DNA of 64,000 nt, from positions 20,880 to 84,879 of IMG/VR virus record IMGVR_UViG_3300020445_000983; one strand, given 5' to 3'. The notes beneath the pieces were generated by a model, which saw only the letters and a list, made by a program, of their open reading frames with translations, was not told where the DNA came from and ran no database searches. Both the position numbers and the translations under genes were made by a program. Below, piece after piece: positions 31,440-37,819 of this stretch. Every line of letters begins with the position of its first letter. Position 1 is the first letter of the stretch. Origin of the DNA: a virus.

Positions 31440-31643
31440 TTACTCTGCCTCATCATATTGCACATCATAACATAACCCTTCCGCTATGAAATAATCACAC
31501 AGTTGTTGATACTGAAGGAGTTCATTATGTAGGTCACAATCTATTAAGAACTGTGCACACTCTATTTGTTCATCAGGTGGCAAATTACCCTCATCAAGTA
31601 ACTCTAACCACACTGCAATCTTACTGGGAATGTGTGTAGTCAA
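31440..31643 (-). CDS. Conserved small cyanophage protein
   Basis: 67 residues, MTTHIPSKIAVWLELLDEG, then NLPPDEQIECAQFLIDCDL. The IPSK-LPPDEQ-ECAQFLIDxxL pattern is one I associate with a short protein found across T4-like cyanophages; its role is unknown. It overlaps the preceding gene by 23 bases. Two Cys are near the middle, and the acidic C-terminus ends VQYDEAE. Confidence 0.75.
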   Translation of the reverse strand: MTTHIPSKIAVWLELLDEGNLPPDEQIECAQFLIDCDLHNELLQYQQLCDYFIAEGLCYDVQYDEAE

Positions 31644-31767
31644 GGTCTAAATCTCCATAGGATTGATCTTCATATTCTATCATAGATTGTCCATCTTCGC
31701 TATCATCTTCATCTAACATATTGTCGATCCAATCTTTACTATTAATAAGGCGTAATTTGTCATCCAT
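31621..31767 (-). CDS. Small acidic hypothetical protein
   Basis: 48 residues from the ATG at 31767 (MDDKLRLINSKDW). The frame extends 19 residues upstream through the end of the previous gene, but the internal ATG overlaps that stop by only eight bases and is preferred. It is strongly acidic (MLDEDDSEDGQ, EDQSYGDLDLDY). Function unknown. Confidence 0.5.
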   Translation of the reverse strand: MDDKLRLINSKDWIDNMLDEDDSEDGQSMIEYEDQSYGDLDLDYTHSQ

Positions 31768-31960
31768 TTGTGTTACCCTCAGTGTTGTAATTAGTGTTTG
31801 ATTGTTGATACTCACTGCTCTCATAATGCGTGGAGTTTGTGTTAGTAACTCGACCCTTATTACGGTTCGAATTGTTTCTCTTTTCCCTCAAAGATTTAGG
31901 TCTATTTGACTTATACGTGTCGTTACGTTTGTAAGTCCTTCCCATTGGAAATTGTGCCAC
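31760..31960 (-). CDS. Small Asn/Arg-rich hypothetical protein
   Basis: 66 residues, MAQFPMGRTYKRNDTYKSN, then a low-complexity Asn/Ser/Arg/Tyr-rich stretch (NNSNRNKGRVTNTNSTHY). It is probably unstructured; the basic first half could bind nucleic acid. It is the first gene behind the strong sigma70-type promoter at 31988-32016, so it is likely expressed early. Confidence 0.6.
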   Translation of the reverse strand: MAQFPMGRTYKRNDTYKSNRPKSLREKRNNSNRNKGRVTNTNSTHYESSEYQQSNTNYNTEGNTNG

Positions 31961-31987
31961 TATGTGACATTGTAGTGTACAACGCTA

Positions 31988-32016
31988 ATTATACAGAATT
32001 AAAGGCATATTGTAAA
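31988..32016 (-). promoter_or_regulatory. Sigma70-type promoter, probably early
   Basis: On the minus strand TTTACA, exactly 17 bases, then TATAAT. The -10 ends 28 bases before the ATG at 31960. It is the best consensus-like host promoter seen here and reads into the small-gene run at 31960-31440. Confidence 0.75.
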
Positions 32017-32163
32017 CCCTTTTGTGTCATTTTGTGTACATCCCCTATGTGTTGACAACTCGTGCGTTACTAGATAGACTCCTTAGGTTGCTAATCCTCC
32101 GCTAGTTTATAACATTTAGTATGACCTTATTGTAGTGCTTATTATATACTTAATAGTACATAG

Positions 32164-32260
32164 TTTTCCACATTAAAGTAATACTTTTCCACACATATTG
32201 TGGAAGAGATAAAATAACATAGTATATTTAATTTACCATTTATTTATTATAGCGGGGATA
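32164..32260. other. DnaA-box-like repeats next to AT-rich DNA
   Basis: TTTTCCACA occurs at 32164-32172 and again at 32185-32193, 21 bases apart. An inverted TTCCACA lies at 32199-32205, making a 7-base palindrome with the second copy around a 5-base loop. The stretch after it (32206-32260) is almost all A and T. As I recall, TTTTCCACA is the cyanobacterial DnaA box. An origin-like or DnaA-binding element is possible. This is the only gene-free stretch over 300 bases (31961-32283); apart from this element and the promoter at 31988 I see nothing else in it. Confidence 0.45.
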
Positions 32261-32283
32261 CTAATCTATGGGTCTATTTGATA

Positions 32284-32616
32284 CTAACTCCACTTGAGAT
32301 TGTTATAATTATCATTCAATTTATCACCGTCTATATGTAAAACATTCCTGCAATCGTTCGTAGTTGGTATAAATGCGGAAGCACATAATCGGGCAATTCT
32401 TCTTACTACGGTCTTACCATTTTGCCTTAATGTAACACGTCTATATCCATTTTCATTTAAATGTGTCTTTAATTGCCTCCATTTTCCATACTTAGCAGAA
32501 TAAACTGTACCATCGCTATCTATAAAATAGTCCTCGTAATCTGGTATCTGTTTGTATACATTACCATCAGCATCTTTGTAGGTGTTGTTATCAACTTTAG
32601 TGAATAAGTAAGTCAT
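32284..32616 (-). CDS. NUMOD4-HNH endonuclease, short C-terminus
   Basis: 110 residues. The N-terminal half is NUMOD4-like (IPDYEDYFIDSDGTVYSAK, then LKTHLNENGYRRVTL). The C-terminus has an HNH core, VLHIDGDKLNDNYNNLKW. The protein stops one residue after the Trp, where homologous homing endonucleases usually continue with a helix (xTxxEN), so it may be truncated and inactive. It is a typical free-standing phage homing endonuclease and adjoins the gene-free region. Confidence 0.75.
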   Translation of the reverse strand: MTYLFTKVDNNTYKDADGNVYKQIPDYEDYFIDSDGTVYSAKYGKWRQLKTHLNENGYRRVTLRQNGKTVVRRIARLCASAFIPTTNDCRNVLHIDGDKLNDNYNNLKWS

Positions 32617-32633
32617 TTAATTAATACCTCATT

Positions 32634-33272
32634 TCAAAAAGGGGCGACGTTAAATGTTAACGAAATACGATTAGGATGCCCATTTCCTTCATATCCGTGT
32701 TGCATATTTGGGGGGTGAATGATAACATCTCCCTCGTTATATGGTACAGTACAATCTAATTGATTGAACGCATTTTGTGCTGTGTTGTTAACAACAACTA
32801 CAGGGTAATGTGTGCTGCTACAATGTCTACGAAATTTCATCATTGCGTGCTTAGATGGATCGAAGTTCACGAAATATGTGCCACTATATAACACATTGCT
32901 GTGCTCGTGTGGTGCATACATAGACCCCTCATTACCCAATTCTAAGTATGAATCAGTGAGTTTAATTGTATCGCCTAAATCATATGCTAGTGCGTCCTTA
33001 TTAGTCTTACTAATTGCCTCTAATATCATTTCCTTGATATCACTTAGTTCAGGCAATTCTAGGACATTGTTAACACCTAACTGCGATACTTTATGACTGA
33101 TAGCATATCTTTTATTATCGCTAATTTCAGTTAATGATGATATGTAATCCAGGATGATTTGCTTATGTTCAGTATGATTTTGATTGGTAAATCGTCCCAC
33201 TGGTTGCATAAACAATCCATAGACAGTTGGGTTCGCTATTTGTTCTAAACTGTCACTTAATTCTTCGCTCAT
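32634..33272 (-). CDS. 2OG-Fe(II) oxygenase-like protein, HxH type
   Basis: 212 residues, of the family with the core PHEHSNVLYSGTYFVNFD and EGDVIIHPPNMQHGYEGN (PF13759-like). The probable iron ligands are His122-x-His124 and His192; Arg202 (NRISLTFNV) would bind 2-oxoglutarate. The proximal acidic ligand is thus a His here, as in the proteins at 43413, 48472 and 62923. A terminator hairpin lies just upstream (33302-33325), so the gene may be transcribed by readthrough or from its own weak promoter. Substrate unknown. Confidence 0.75.
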   Translation of the reverse strand: MSEELSDSLEQIANPTVYGLFMQPVGRFTNQNHTEHKQIILDYISSLTEISDNKRYAISHKVSQLGVNNVLELPELSDIKEMILEAISKTNKDALAYDLGDTIKLTDSYLELGNEGSMYAPHEHSNVLYSGTYFVNFDPSKHAMMKFRRHCSSTHYPVVVVNNTAQNAFNQLDCTVPYNEGDVIIHPPNMQHGYEGNGHPNRISLTFNVAPF

Positions 33273-33301
33273 TGTTGTTAATTATAAAAGGACAATAAAA
33301 A

Positions 33302-33325
33302 AGAGGGAAATATTTAATTCCCTCT
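33302..33325 (-). terminator. Intrinsic terminator
   Basis: On the minus strand an 8-base perfect stem AGAGGGAA/TTCCCTCT with an 8-base loop, followed directly by TTTTTT. It lies downstream of the gene at 33363. Confidence 0.8.
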
Positions 33326-33362
33326 ATTATATAGTACTGATTGATACCTTGTCAACTGTAAT

Positions 33363-33506
33363 TTAATCAACAATAATGTTAGTTACCAATTCAAATACTT
33401 CAGGTTGAATATTTGCTTGCCTAGAAAGTGCATCTAGGAAAATGTTAGTAACTGTATCTAATTCGTCACCAGTTAGTGATTCATAGATGTCGAAAGTTTG
33501 TGCCAT
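33363..33506 (-). CDS. Small acidic conserved hypothetical protein
   Basis: 47 residues, MAQTFDIYESLTGDELDTV, then a Leu/Val-rich helix-like rest (TNIFLDALSRQANIQPEV). It is the last gene before the terminator at 33302. I recall similar short proteins in cyanophage early regions; function unknown. Confidence 0.6.
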   Translation of the reverse strand: MAQTFDIYESLTGDELDTVTNIFLDALSRQANIQPEVFELVTNIIVD

Positions 33507-33531
33507 TTGATTAATAACGAAGGTTTGCAAT

Positions 33532-33849
33532 TTAGTCTAGTAACATACCACTAACAAATGGGATTGATGTCTTATCTGATAGTCTGAAGTACCAAGTCCA
33601 GTCTTTCTGATATACACCTTCACCCCATTTTCCGACCGCTTCGATAATAGCGTTAAGGCGGGATTTAGTGGTGTTTGATTGCCAACCTCCGTCAAATAGG
33701 CGGAAATCGATTCTACTTACCTCAGCAATTTTGTTGCCGTGTAAGTATACACTAGCGTTGTTAGTCTCAGGATCAATTTGTACACTTGTGTTGGAAGATT
33801 GCCAGTTAGTTCTGTTAAGAATTGCTTGGTTCATTTGGGATTCAATCTT
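33532..33849 (-). CDS. Conserved cyanophage early protein (MRKIESQM family)
   Basis: 105 residues from the ATG at 33849: MRKIESQMNQAILNRTNWQ, YLHGNKIAEV, LFDGGWQSNTTKSRLNAI, WTWYF. I recognise this as a short protein found repeatedly in T4-like cyanophages, of unknown function. The frame stays open upstream to 33954, but that extension translates the repeated promoter-like element A, so it is not coding. The ATG lies 36 bases downstream of element A. Confidence 0.8.
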   Translation of the reverse strand, partial: KIESQMNQAILNRTNWQSSNTSVQIDPETNNASVYLHGNKIAEVSRIDFRLFDGGWQSNTTKSRLNAIIEAVGKWGEGVYQKDWTWYFRLSDKTSIPFVSGMLLD

Positions 33850-33885
33850 TCTCATAAGTGTTTTAATTGCGTTGTTATTATTATA

Positions 33886-33940
33886 ATAGGCGATCAGAGG
33901 GGTAAATGGGGGAAATGTGTGTAGGTTATCTAATTGGCAC
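33886..33940 (-). promoter_or_regulatory. Repeated promoter-like element, copy A
   Basis: On the minus strand the box AACCTACACACA, then TTT and CCATTT, then 27 bases after the box a TATTATAAT -10-like sequence. Three more copies (B, C, D) share box and spacing. It precedes the gene at 33849. Confidence 0.7.
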
Positions 33941-33950
33941 ACTTCCCAGG

Positions 33951-34274
33951 TCAAATGGTGTCATCCTCTGCTAATTTCTTAAATGCCTGATCCATATGAA
34001 ATGTTGGGTTCATTGAATCAACCAAATGATCCACACATTCTCTATAATCAGTGCCATTTGTTATGCACTTCTGTACATCATTAGCAGTGTAATTACCCTC
34101 GTAATTATCACAAACTGATTCTAATGCTGAGAAGATGTTATCAACATCAAGAGAGAAATTGCCTCCTTGATTGTAATCATCATTGCCATCAATGTATCCT
34201 TCTAAACAGTAAAGAATTGTAGAGATTTCGTTACCTGTTAGTGTAACATTGTGGACTGAATCTTCAAAACTCAT
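33951..34274 (-). CDS. Small acidic hypothetical protein
   Basis: 107 residues, MSFEDSVHNVTLTGNEISTI, with about 20 Asp/Glu and two Cys in the middle (SVCDNYEGNYTANDVQKC). It starts on the last base of the upstream stop (TAATG), and its end reaches element A. Function unknown. Confidence 0.65.
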   Translation of the reverse strand: MSFEDSVHNVTLTGNEISTILYCLEGYIDGNDDYNQGGNFSLDVDNIFSALESVCDNYEGNYTANDVQKCITNGTDYRECVDHLVDSMNPTFHMDQAFKKLAEDDTI

Positions 34275-34492
34275 TAATACTCCTCCTGTGCAATAAATGG
34301 GGTAATGTTATCATTAGTGACCTTATATCCTGTCACCTCAGCATTAACGTAATCCTGGGAATCATCATCCCTAATTGAATGATTGGAGTTCAAATAGCAT
34401 TGAATTTCTTCTGCTAAGTGTACAGGATTGAGGGCATCTTCACTATCATATACTATACGAAATGTGAAGTCTTTAACTAATACTTTAGTCAT
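34274..34492 (-). CDS. Small hypothetical protein
   Basis: 72 residues, MTKVLVKDFTFRIVYDSED, predicted alpha/beta with an acidic middle (SIRDDDSQDYVNAEV). AGGAGG lies seven bases before the ATG, a strong ribosome site. It overlaps its upstream neighbour by eight bases. Function unknown. Confidence 0.7.
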   Translation of the reverse strand: MTKVLVKDFTFRIVYDSEDALNPVHLAEEIQCYLNSNHSIRDDDSQDYVNAEVTGYKVTNDNITPFIAQEEY

Positions 34493-34694
34493 CTAATTCC
34501 TCCTCTAATTGTGTTAAGTCGTTGAGGAATAACCACTCGTACTTATCACTTGGATCTTTGCCATCTACAACATATTCTGAATAGATAGCGTCCGCATCTT
34601 CGTACATATCGAAGTCAACAAAGGTGCGTAATTTGCACAAGTAATTATCTTCTAAGAGACGAATACTTGCTTCTCTGTGTGTTACCACGTCCAT
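34485..34694 (-). CDS. Small hypothetical protein
   Basis: 69 residues from the ATG at 34694 (MDVVTHREASIRLL). AAGGAG nine bases upstream decides this start over the ATG three codons earlier and over the longer open frame. It is acidic, ending LTQLEEELDD. Function unknown. Confidence 0.65.
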   Translation of the reverse strand: MDVVTHREASIRLLEDNYLCKLRTFVDFDMYEDADAIYSEYVVDGKDPSDKYEWLFLNDLTQLEEELDD

Positions 34695-34707
34695 TGAATT
34701 CATCTCC

Positions 34708-34980
34708 TTAATAGTTAGAAAGTGTACGATAGGGTTTGTGTACATATTGTACACAATTAGGGAATAGAGATAACATCATATCTCTTACTCTTTCACGGTC
34801 TACACTATCACCACCTCCCCAAGTATAGCGAGGATGGTTAATCTTAGCAGCACTGATTAGAGTCTTACGATATTGCCCATAAGCAGCAAATAAGCGTTCT
34901 TTAGTACATCCAGCGATAGGATATAACCCATCATCAGTGTTATAAAAAGAATAGCAATAATCAATGAATTCTTGGATCAT
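34708..34980 (-). CDS. Small hypothetical protein behind element B
   Basis: 90 residues, MIQEFIDYCYSFYNTDDGLY, then a basic, Tyr-rich C-terminus (QYVHKPYRTLSNY). It is the first gene after promoter-like element B and leads a run of four small genes down to 33951. No domain recognised. Confidence 0.65.
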   Translation of the reverse strand: MIQEFIDYCYSFYNTDDGLYPIAGCTKERLFAAYGQYRKTLISAAKINHPRYTWGGGDSVDRERVRDMMLSLFPNCVQYVHKPYRTLSNY

Positions 34981-35021
34981 AAGGTTTGAATTTCGTTGTT
35001 ATGTATACAATAGAGCATTTG

Positions 35022-35065
35022 ATAGGCAAATGGGGAAAATGTGTGTAGGTTAGTGTACTGTCACA
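35022..35065 (-). promoter_or_regulatory. Repeated promoter-like element, copy B
   Basis: Box AACCTACACACA on the minus strand at 35040-35051, followed by TTTTCCCCATTT and, 27 bases from the box, TATTGTATA. It overlaps the stop of the zinc-ribbon gene and lies 41 bases before the ATG at 34980. Confidence 0.65.
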
Positions 35066-35217
35066 CCCCACTCGTATTTGTCTATACTTTTGTGGCAGAC
35101 TTGACAGGTTAATGCACACCAAGCAAAATGAAATACCCTTGCATTGTTATTACAATGTGGGCATACTATTTGTTTGCCGTTAACACCTGCACGAGTGAAT
35201 CTGTTAACTAAGTTCAT
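35050..35217 (-). CDS. Small zinc-ribbon protein
   Basis: 55 residues, MNLVNRFTRAGVNGKQIVC, with CPHCNNNARVFHF and LTCQVCHKSI giving two CxxC knuckles, a compact zinc ribbon. I recognise it as a small protein common in T4-like cyanophages. It may bind nucleic acid or a protein partner. Its last codons lie within promoter-like element B. Confidence 0.8.
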   Translation of the reverse strand: MNLVNRFTRAGVNGKQIVCPHCNNNARVFHFAWCALTCQVCHKSIDKYEWGVTVH

Positions 35218-35351
35218 AGAATTAATGCAAGTTTACGTTTGATAGTGTTCCAAAATTCATTCTCATTATCATCAATGAGATCAATTTGTTCGAGATTGAT
35301 TAATACATTGAGTGCATCAATCTCTTCAGTTGTTAGTATATTATCAGGCAT
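35214..35351 (-). CDS. Small hypothetical protein
   Basis: 45 residues from the ATG at 35351 (MPDNILTTEEIDALNVLINL), which sits on the upstream stop (TAATG). The longer frame overlaps the previous gene and is not preferred. Leu/Ile-rich, probably helical. Function unknown. Confidence 0.6.
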   Translation of the reverse strand: MPDNILTTEEIDALNVLINLEQIDLIDDNENEFWNTIKRKLALIL

Positions 35352-35581
35352 TATAGACCATCCTTGATTGTTAATGAGTTTGCGTGATTCCAGAGGTTGT
35401 TTAAACAAAATGAATGAATTGCGAAGAGATCATTCATATTAACCCCACTCAAATCGTCCCACTCTGAAACATAATCTTGATTGTCAAAATCACCTGTTCC
35501 ATTATCATATTGTGGGCAAGATCTGAAATCTTGGTTATCATCAACCCAGAATAGTCTTCCGAAAGATTTACTGTGAAACAT
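35351..35581 (-). CDS. Small conserved hypothetical protein
   Basis: 76 residues, MFHSKSFGRLFWVDDNQDF, acidic in the middle (YDNGTGDFDNQDYVSEWDD). AAGGAG lies eight bases before the ATG, a strong ribosome site. Function unknown. Confidence 0.7.
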   Translation of the reverse strand: MFHSKSFGRLFWVDDNQDFRSCPQYDNGTGDFDNQDYVSEWDDLSGVNMNDLFAIHSFCLNNLWNHANSLTIKDGL

Positions 35582-35603
35582 TGCTAATTCTCCTTAATAG
35601 TGT

Positions 35604-35765
35604 TTACTGATCTGCAATTATATCCCATACTGAGATATAATTTAATAACCAAGTTCTTTGGTCATTTGTGACATTTTGAGTGTACAATATGTCATCCGCA
35701 GATTGTAACTCAAGAGAGTTCAATTTGCAGTAGTCATATAATACATCTGAGAGGAAATTTAGCAT
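35604..35765 (-). CDS. Small hypothetical protein
   Basis: 53 residues from the ATG at 35765 (MLNFLSDVLYDYCKL). A longer frame begins at 35804, but its first codons are exactly the terminator hairpin at 35783-35804, so the internal ATG is preferred. There is no clear ribosome site. Function unknown. Confidence 0.5.
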   Translation of the reverse strand: MLNFLSDVLYDYCKLNSLELQSADDILYTQNVTNDQRTWLLNYISVWDIIADQ

Positions 35766-35782
35766 AATAAAAGTTATATAAA

Positions 35783-35804
35783 ATGGGGTGCAAAAGCACC
35801 CCAT
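35783..35804 (-). terminator. Intrinsic terminator
   Basis: On the minus strand a perfect 9-base stem ATGGGGTGC/GCACCCCAT with a 4-base loop, followed by TTTATATAACTTTTA. It ends the transcript of the small gene at 35813-35917. Confidence 0.75.
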
Positions 35805-35812
35805 AAGTGTAA

Positions 35813-35917
35813 TTAAACCTCGGTTTGTAGATACTCAAGATAACGATCAATTACTTGGAGTAATTCGTTACCATTTGAGGCATCTTCGAGTTGTGCAAAA
35901 AGTGATGGATTTGCCAT
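35813..35917 (-). CDS. Very small hypothetical protein
   Basis: 34 residues, MANPSLFAQLEDASNGNELL, then QVIDRYLEYLQTEV. It is followed nine bases later by a terminator hairpin. The composition is protein-like and I recall similar short cyanophage proteins, but the length makes the call uncertain. Confidence 0.6.
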   Translation of the reverse strand: MANPSLFAQLEDASNGNELLQVIDRYLEYLQTEV

Positions 35918-36069
35918 TTTAAATGAGCGAGGTTAACAGTTGAAAGAAGGACTTACACTCAATGATTGATGTTAGCACTCACACTAACCCATTGGATGCC
36001 TTTATTGTTGGGACTTACACGAATTGGCGTTTAGCAACTAAATGCTTGCGAGATCAATGCCCAACGAGA
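35918..36069. other. 150-base gene-free stretch with repeated GGACTTACAC
   Basis: No convincing gene. GGACTTACAC occurs at about 35949 and 36011, and GTTAGCACTCACACTAAC forms a 5-base hairpin around 35972. It could be a leader or a small RNA; nothing proves it. Confidence 0.3.
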
Positions 36070-36129
36070 TCAGAGAGGATAGTGTTTGATGTACTCTAGG
36101 ATCTCATCATAGTCAAATTCAAGTTGCAT
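36070..36129 (-). CDS. Possible 19-residue peptide
   Basis: MQLEFDYDEILEYIKHYPL, whose ATG overlaps the stop of the 50-residue gene upstream (GATGATG), suggesting translational coupling. Too short to be sure. Confidence 0.3.
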   Translation of the reverse strand: MQLEFDYDEILEYIKHYPL

Positions 36130-36281
36130 CATCTGGAATAGTATAGGGTGAACTCGGTGAGGATCTTGGGTGAAGGTCGGAAGATGACTGGTTGGAGTCG
36201 TTGAGCGATCCGATCAAAGAAGATATAGGAACGATCTTCCCATTTCTTGTAAGATCCCCATTTCTTGTCTTTGAAGGTCAT
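36129..36281 (-). CDS. Small basic hypothetical protein behind element C
   Basis: 50 residues, MTFKDKKWGSYKKWEDRSY, then IFFDRIAQRLQPVIFRPSP. Basic and aromatic. The ATG lies 30 bases after promoter-like element C, which supports it as a real gene. Function unknown. Confidence 0.55.
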   Translation of the reverse strand: MTFKDKKWGSYKKWEDRSYIFFDRIAQRLQPVIFRPSPKILTEFTLYYSR

Positions 36282-36311
36282 TTGGGTTGTTCCCTTGTTG
36301 ACTTCTTAATA

Positions 36312-36366
36312 ATAGGCGATCAGGTGGGTAAATGGTGAAACTGTGTGTAGGTTGTTCAACCGTCAC
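36312..36366 (-). promoter_or_regulatory. Repeated promoter-like element, copy C
   Basis: Box AACCTACACACA at 36342-36353 on the minus strand, then TTTCACCATTT and, 27 bases after the box, TATTATTAA. It also shares the segment TGATCGCCTATTAT with copy A. It lies directly after the gene ending at 36356. Confidence 0.7.
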
Positions 36367-36619
36367 AGTCTGGACAATCTCCAGAATCTTCTACAGTACC
36401 ATCATTACATCCTATGCAACGATTTTTATGTAGAATCCTCTGCTGCTCTAGTATCACTGACTCGTGATAATCGAACAGTCTTTCGATCTTATCCTGTATG
36501 CTCCTGAATAGGTCAGTATCCTCTTTATTGTCTGATACTGCTATGGCATCACTCAACAGTTGATCTATGGTCACATAGTCCTCGTCCGAGAACTCCACGA
36601 AATCTCTATAGGTCTTCAT
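36356..36619 (-). CDS. Small protein with C-terminal Cys knuckles
   Basis: 87 residues. Acidic helical N-terminal part (MKTYRDFVEFSDEDYVTI, RSIQDKIERLFDYHESVI), then CIGCNDGTVEDSGDCPDCDG, two CxxC pairs like a minimal zinc finger. It overlaps the nuclease gene by four bases (ATAG). Function unknown. Confidence 0.65.
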   Translation of the reverse strand: MKTYRDFVEFSDEDYVTIDQLLSDAIAVSDNKEDTDLFRSIQDKIERLFDYHESVILEQQRILHKNRCIGCNDGTVEDSGDCPDCDG

Positions 36620-37137
36620 AGCACTTGAACTCCGTACTGTCTGATTAGTTTGTTAGGGATAGTGTACCCTAGGCGAGGATCTTTTCTGTTGCTGGTGCTC
36701 TCAAATTGTCTCTTGAGATTTGGCACAAGGATATCAAGCACTTGTTGTGCGGTCATCCTGTACACTTCAACAACCTTGCCGAGGTGATAGCGTGCGAAGA
36801 AATGGTGATGATATTTACCAATTTTCTCCTCACGTAGGTATTTAACCTGCTTTTCCCAGGTCTCCTGTACACTGATACCATTATAGGTCGCTGTAAGTTT
36901 CTTGCCTATGGTTGACTTGTACTCTACAGGTCTATCATTCTCATCATAGGCATCTGCACCAGAATAGTCATCTGCTACGCTATGACCTAGCAGACCAGCA
37001 AGGTGTATTTCTCTACTGCGTGCATAACTGAAGGGATCACCCCAGTTCTGAGCATCACAGAGTTCATACATCTGCTCAAAGAGTTCTTGGTATTGTTGCT
37101 CTGGTGTGGTCACTGGAATTGTGAAAGAAGGGGACAT
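36616..37137 (-). CDS. PD-(D/E)XK-type endonuclease candidate
   Basis: 173 residues from the ATG at 37137. Residues 59-75 (SGADAYDENDRPVEYKS) give Asp62...Glu72-x-Lys74, the spacing of a PD-(D/E)XK nuclease active site, followed by a strand-rich core (YHHHFFARYHLGKVVEVYRM). Such folds are used by restriction enzymes and by phage nucleases that degrade host DNA. The longer frame up to 37320 overlaps another gene and is not preferred. It sits among small early genes. The specificity cannot be read from sequence. Confidence 0.55.
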   Translation of the reverse strand: MSPSFTIPVTTPEQQYQELFEQMYELCDAQNWGDPFSYARSREIHLAGLLGHSVADDYSGADAYDENDRPVEYKSTIGKKLTATYNGISVQETWEKQVKYLREEKIGKYHHHFFARYHLGKVVEVYRMTAQQVLDILVPNLKRQFESTSNRKDPRLGYTIPNKLIRQYGVQVL

Positions 37138-37165
37138 AATAAAATGTAGTAAAAAAGACCTGTGC

Positions 37166-37348
37166 CTACTGGCAGAGATCTTCAAATCGTTGTTGTGCTT
37201 CTTGGATGATGCACTCAAGTGTACCTGATTTGTTTCTCCAGCAAAGTTCGTTGAGTTGATCTTCGGTGAGTTCATTAGCGATTCTGAACTCTTCCCAGAC
37301 TTCATCGTGAAGTTGCTCAAGAATCATTTCATTCTGAAGGACTGACAT
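37166..37348 (-). CDS. Small acidic hypothetical protein
   Basis: 60 residues, MSVLQNEMILEQLHDEVWEE, helical and acidic, with two Cys near the end. It starts directly after the preceding stop. Its frame is chosen over the overlapping extension of the nuclease frame because of composition and position. Confidence 0.65.
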   Translation of the reverse strand: MSVLQNEMILEQLHDEVWEEFRIANELTEDQLNELCWRNKSGTLECIIQEAQQRFEDLCQ

Positions 37349-37507
37349 TTAAGCAACCTCCTTAGCGTCAAGAACTGCGTCCCATAGTTTGTCGAACTGG
37401 TCGCAGTGCTCGCTGGTCTCCTGAAGGTCAAGGTCAGCGATAGTTGAAAAGAGATCAGTGAGTAGTTCGTGCTGATCTTGAGAGAGTTGTAGTGTAACGT
37501 TGTTCAT
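37349..37507 (-). CDS. Small acidic hypothetical protein behind element D
   Basis: 52 residues from the ATG at 37507 (MNNVTLQLSQDQHELL), very acidic and probably helical (DLQETSEHCDQFDKLWDAVL). The frame continues upstream through element D, which is regulatory, so this start is preferred. First of a four-gene set with 37348, 37137 and 36619. Confidence 0.65.
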   Translation of the reverse strand: MNNVTLQLSQDQHELLTDLFSTIADLDLQETSEHCDQFDKLWDAVLDAKEVA

Positions 37508-37516
37508 ATTGTTAAT

Positions 37517-37571
37517 ATAGTCGATTTTAGGGTCAAATGGTAAAAGTGTGTGTAGGTTAGTCAACTGGCAC
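37517..37571 (-). promoter_or_regulatory. Repeated promoter-like element, copy D
   Basis: Box AACCTACACACA at 37547-37558 on the minus strand, followed by TTTTACCATTT and, 27 bases after the box, TATATTAAC. It begins one base after the stop of the gene at 37572 and ends nine bases before the next ATG. Confidence 0.65.
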
Positions 37572-37733
37572 CTACTGACCATTGGTGTATGATCCCATCA
37601 AGCAAGCACCATATCTTACCTCAGCATATCCATACTCTTCGGATAGGTCTAGGCAAAGACCCCAACAATCGTCAAGGTCAACAAATGAGGAATTCTCATA
37701 AGGTGCGGATGGGCAGTGAACTGAATATCTCAT
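37572..37733 (-). CDS. Small hypothetical protein
   Basis: 53 residues, MRYSVHCPSAPYENSSFVDL, with four Cys (residues 7, 23, 27 and 44) and an acidic middle. It lies between a terminator with a TATTAT -10 candidate upstream and element D downstream. Function unknown. Confidence 0.6.
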   Translation of the reverse strand: MRYSVHCPSAPYENSSFVDLDDCWGLCLDLSEEYGYAEVRYGACLMGSYTNGQ

Positions 37734-37751
37734 AGTTTTAATTTCGTTTGT

Positions 37752-37757
37752 ATAATA
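37752..37757 (-). promoter_or_regulatory. Possible extended -10 promoter
   Basis: TGGTATTAT on the minus strand, an extended -10 form, 19 bases before the ATG at 37733 and after the terminator at 37774. No clear -35. Confidence 0.35.
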
Positions 37758-37773
37758 CCATTATTGCATAAAA

Positions 37774-37793
37774 AAATGCCCTTGTGGGCATTT
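37774..37793 (-). terminator. Intrinsic terminator
   Basis: On the minus strand AAATGCCC/GGGCATTT, an 8-base stem with a 4-base loop, then TTTTTTT minus one shared base. It ends the transcript of the gene at 37820. Confidence 0.8.
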
Positions 37794-37819
37794 AGTGGTC
37801 GATTTCTTTTTTGGCACAG

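Noticed and set aside
33850-33954. N-terminal extension of the gene at 33849
   Set aside because: It translates promoter-like element A, which recurs in noncoding places elsewhere.
35766-35804. N-terminal extension of the gene at 35765
   Set aside because: Its codons coincide with a perfect terminator hairpin.
37138-37320. N-terminal extension of the nuclease candidate
   Set aside because: It overlaps the better-supported gene at 37166-37348 and has an unlikely Ser/Asn/Lys-rich composition.
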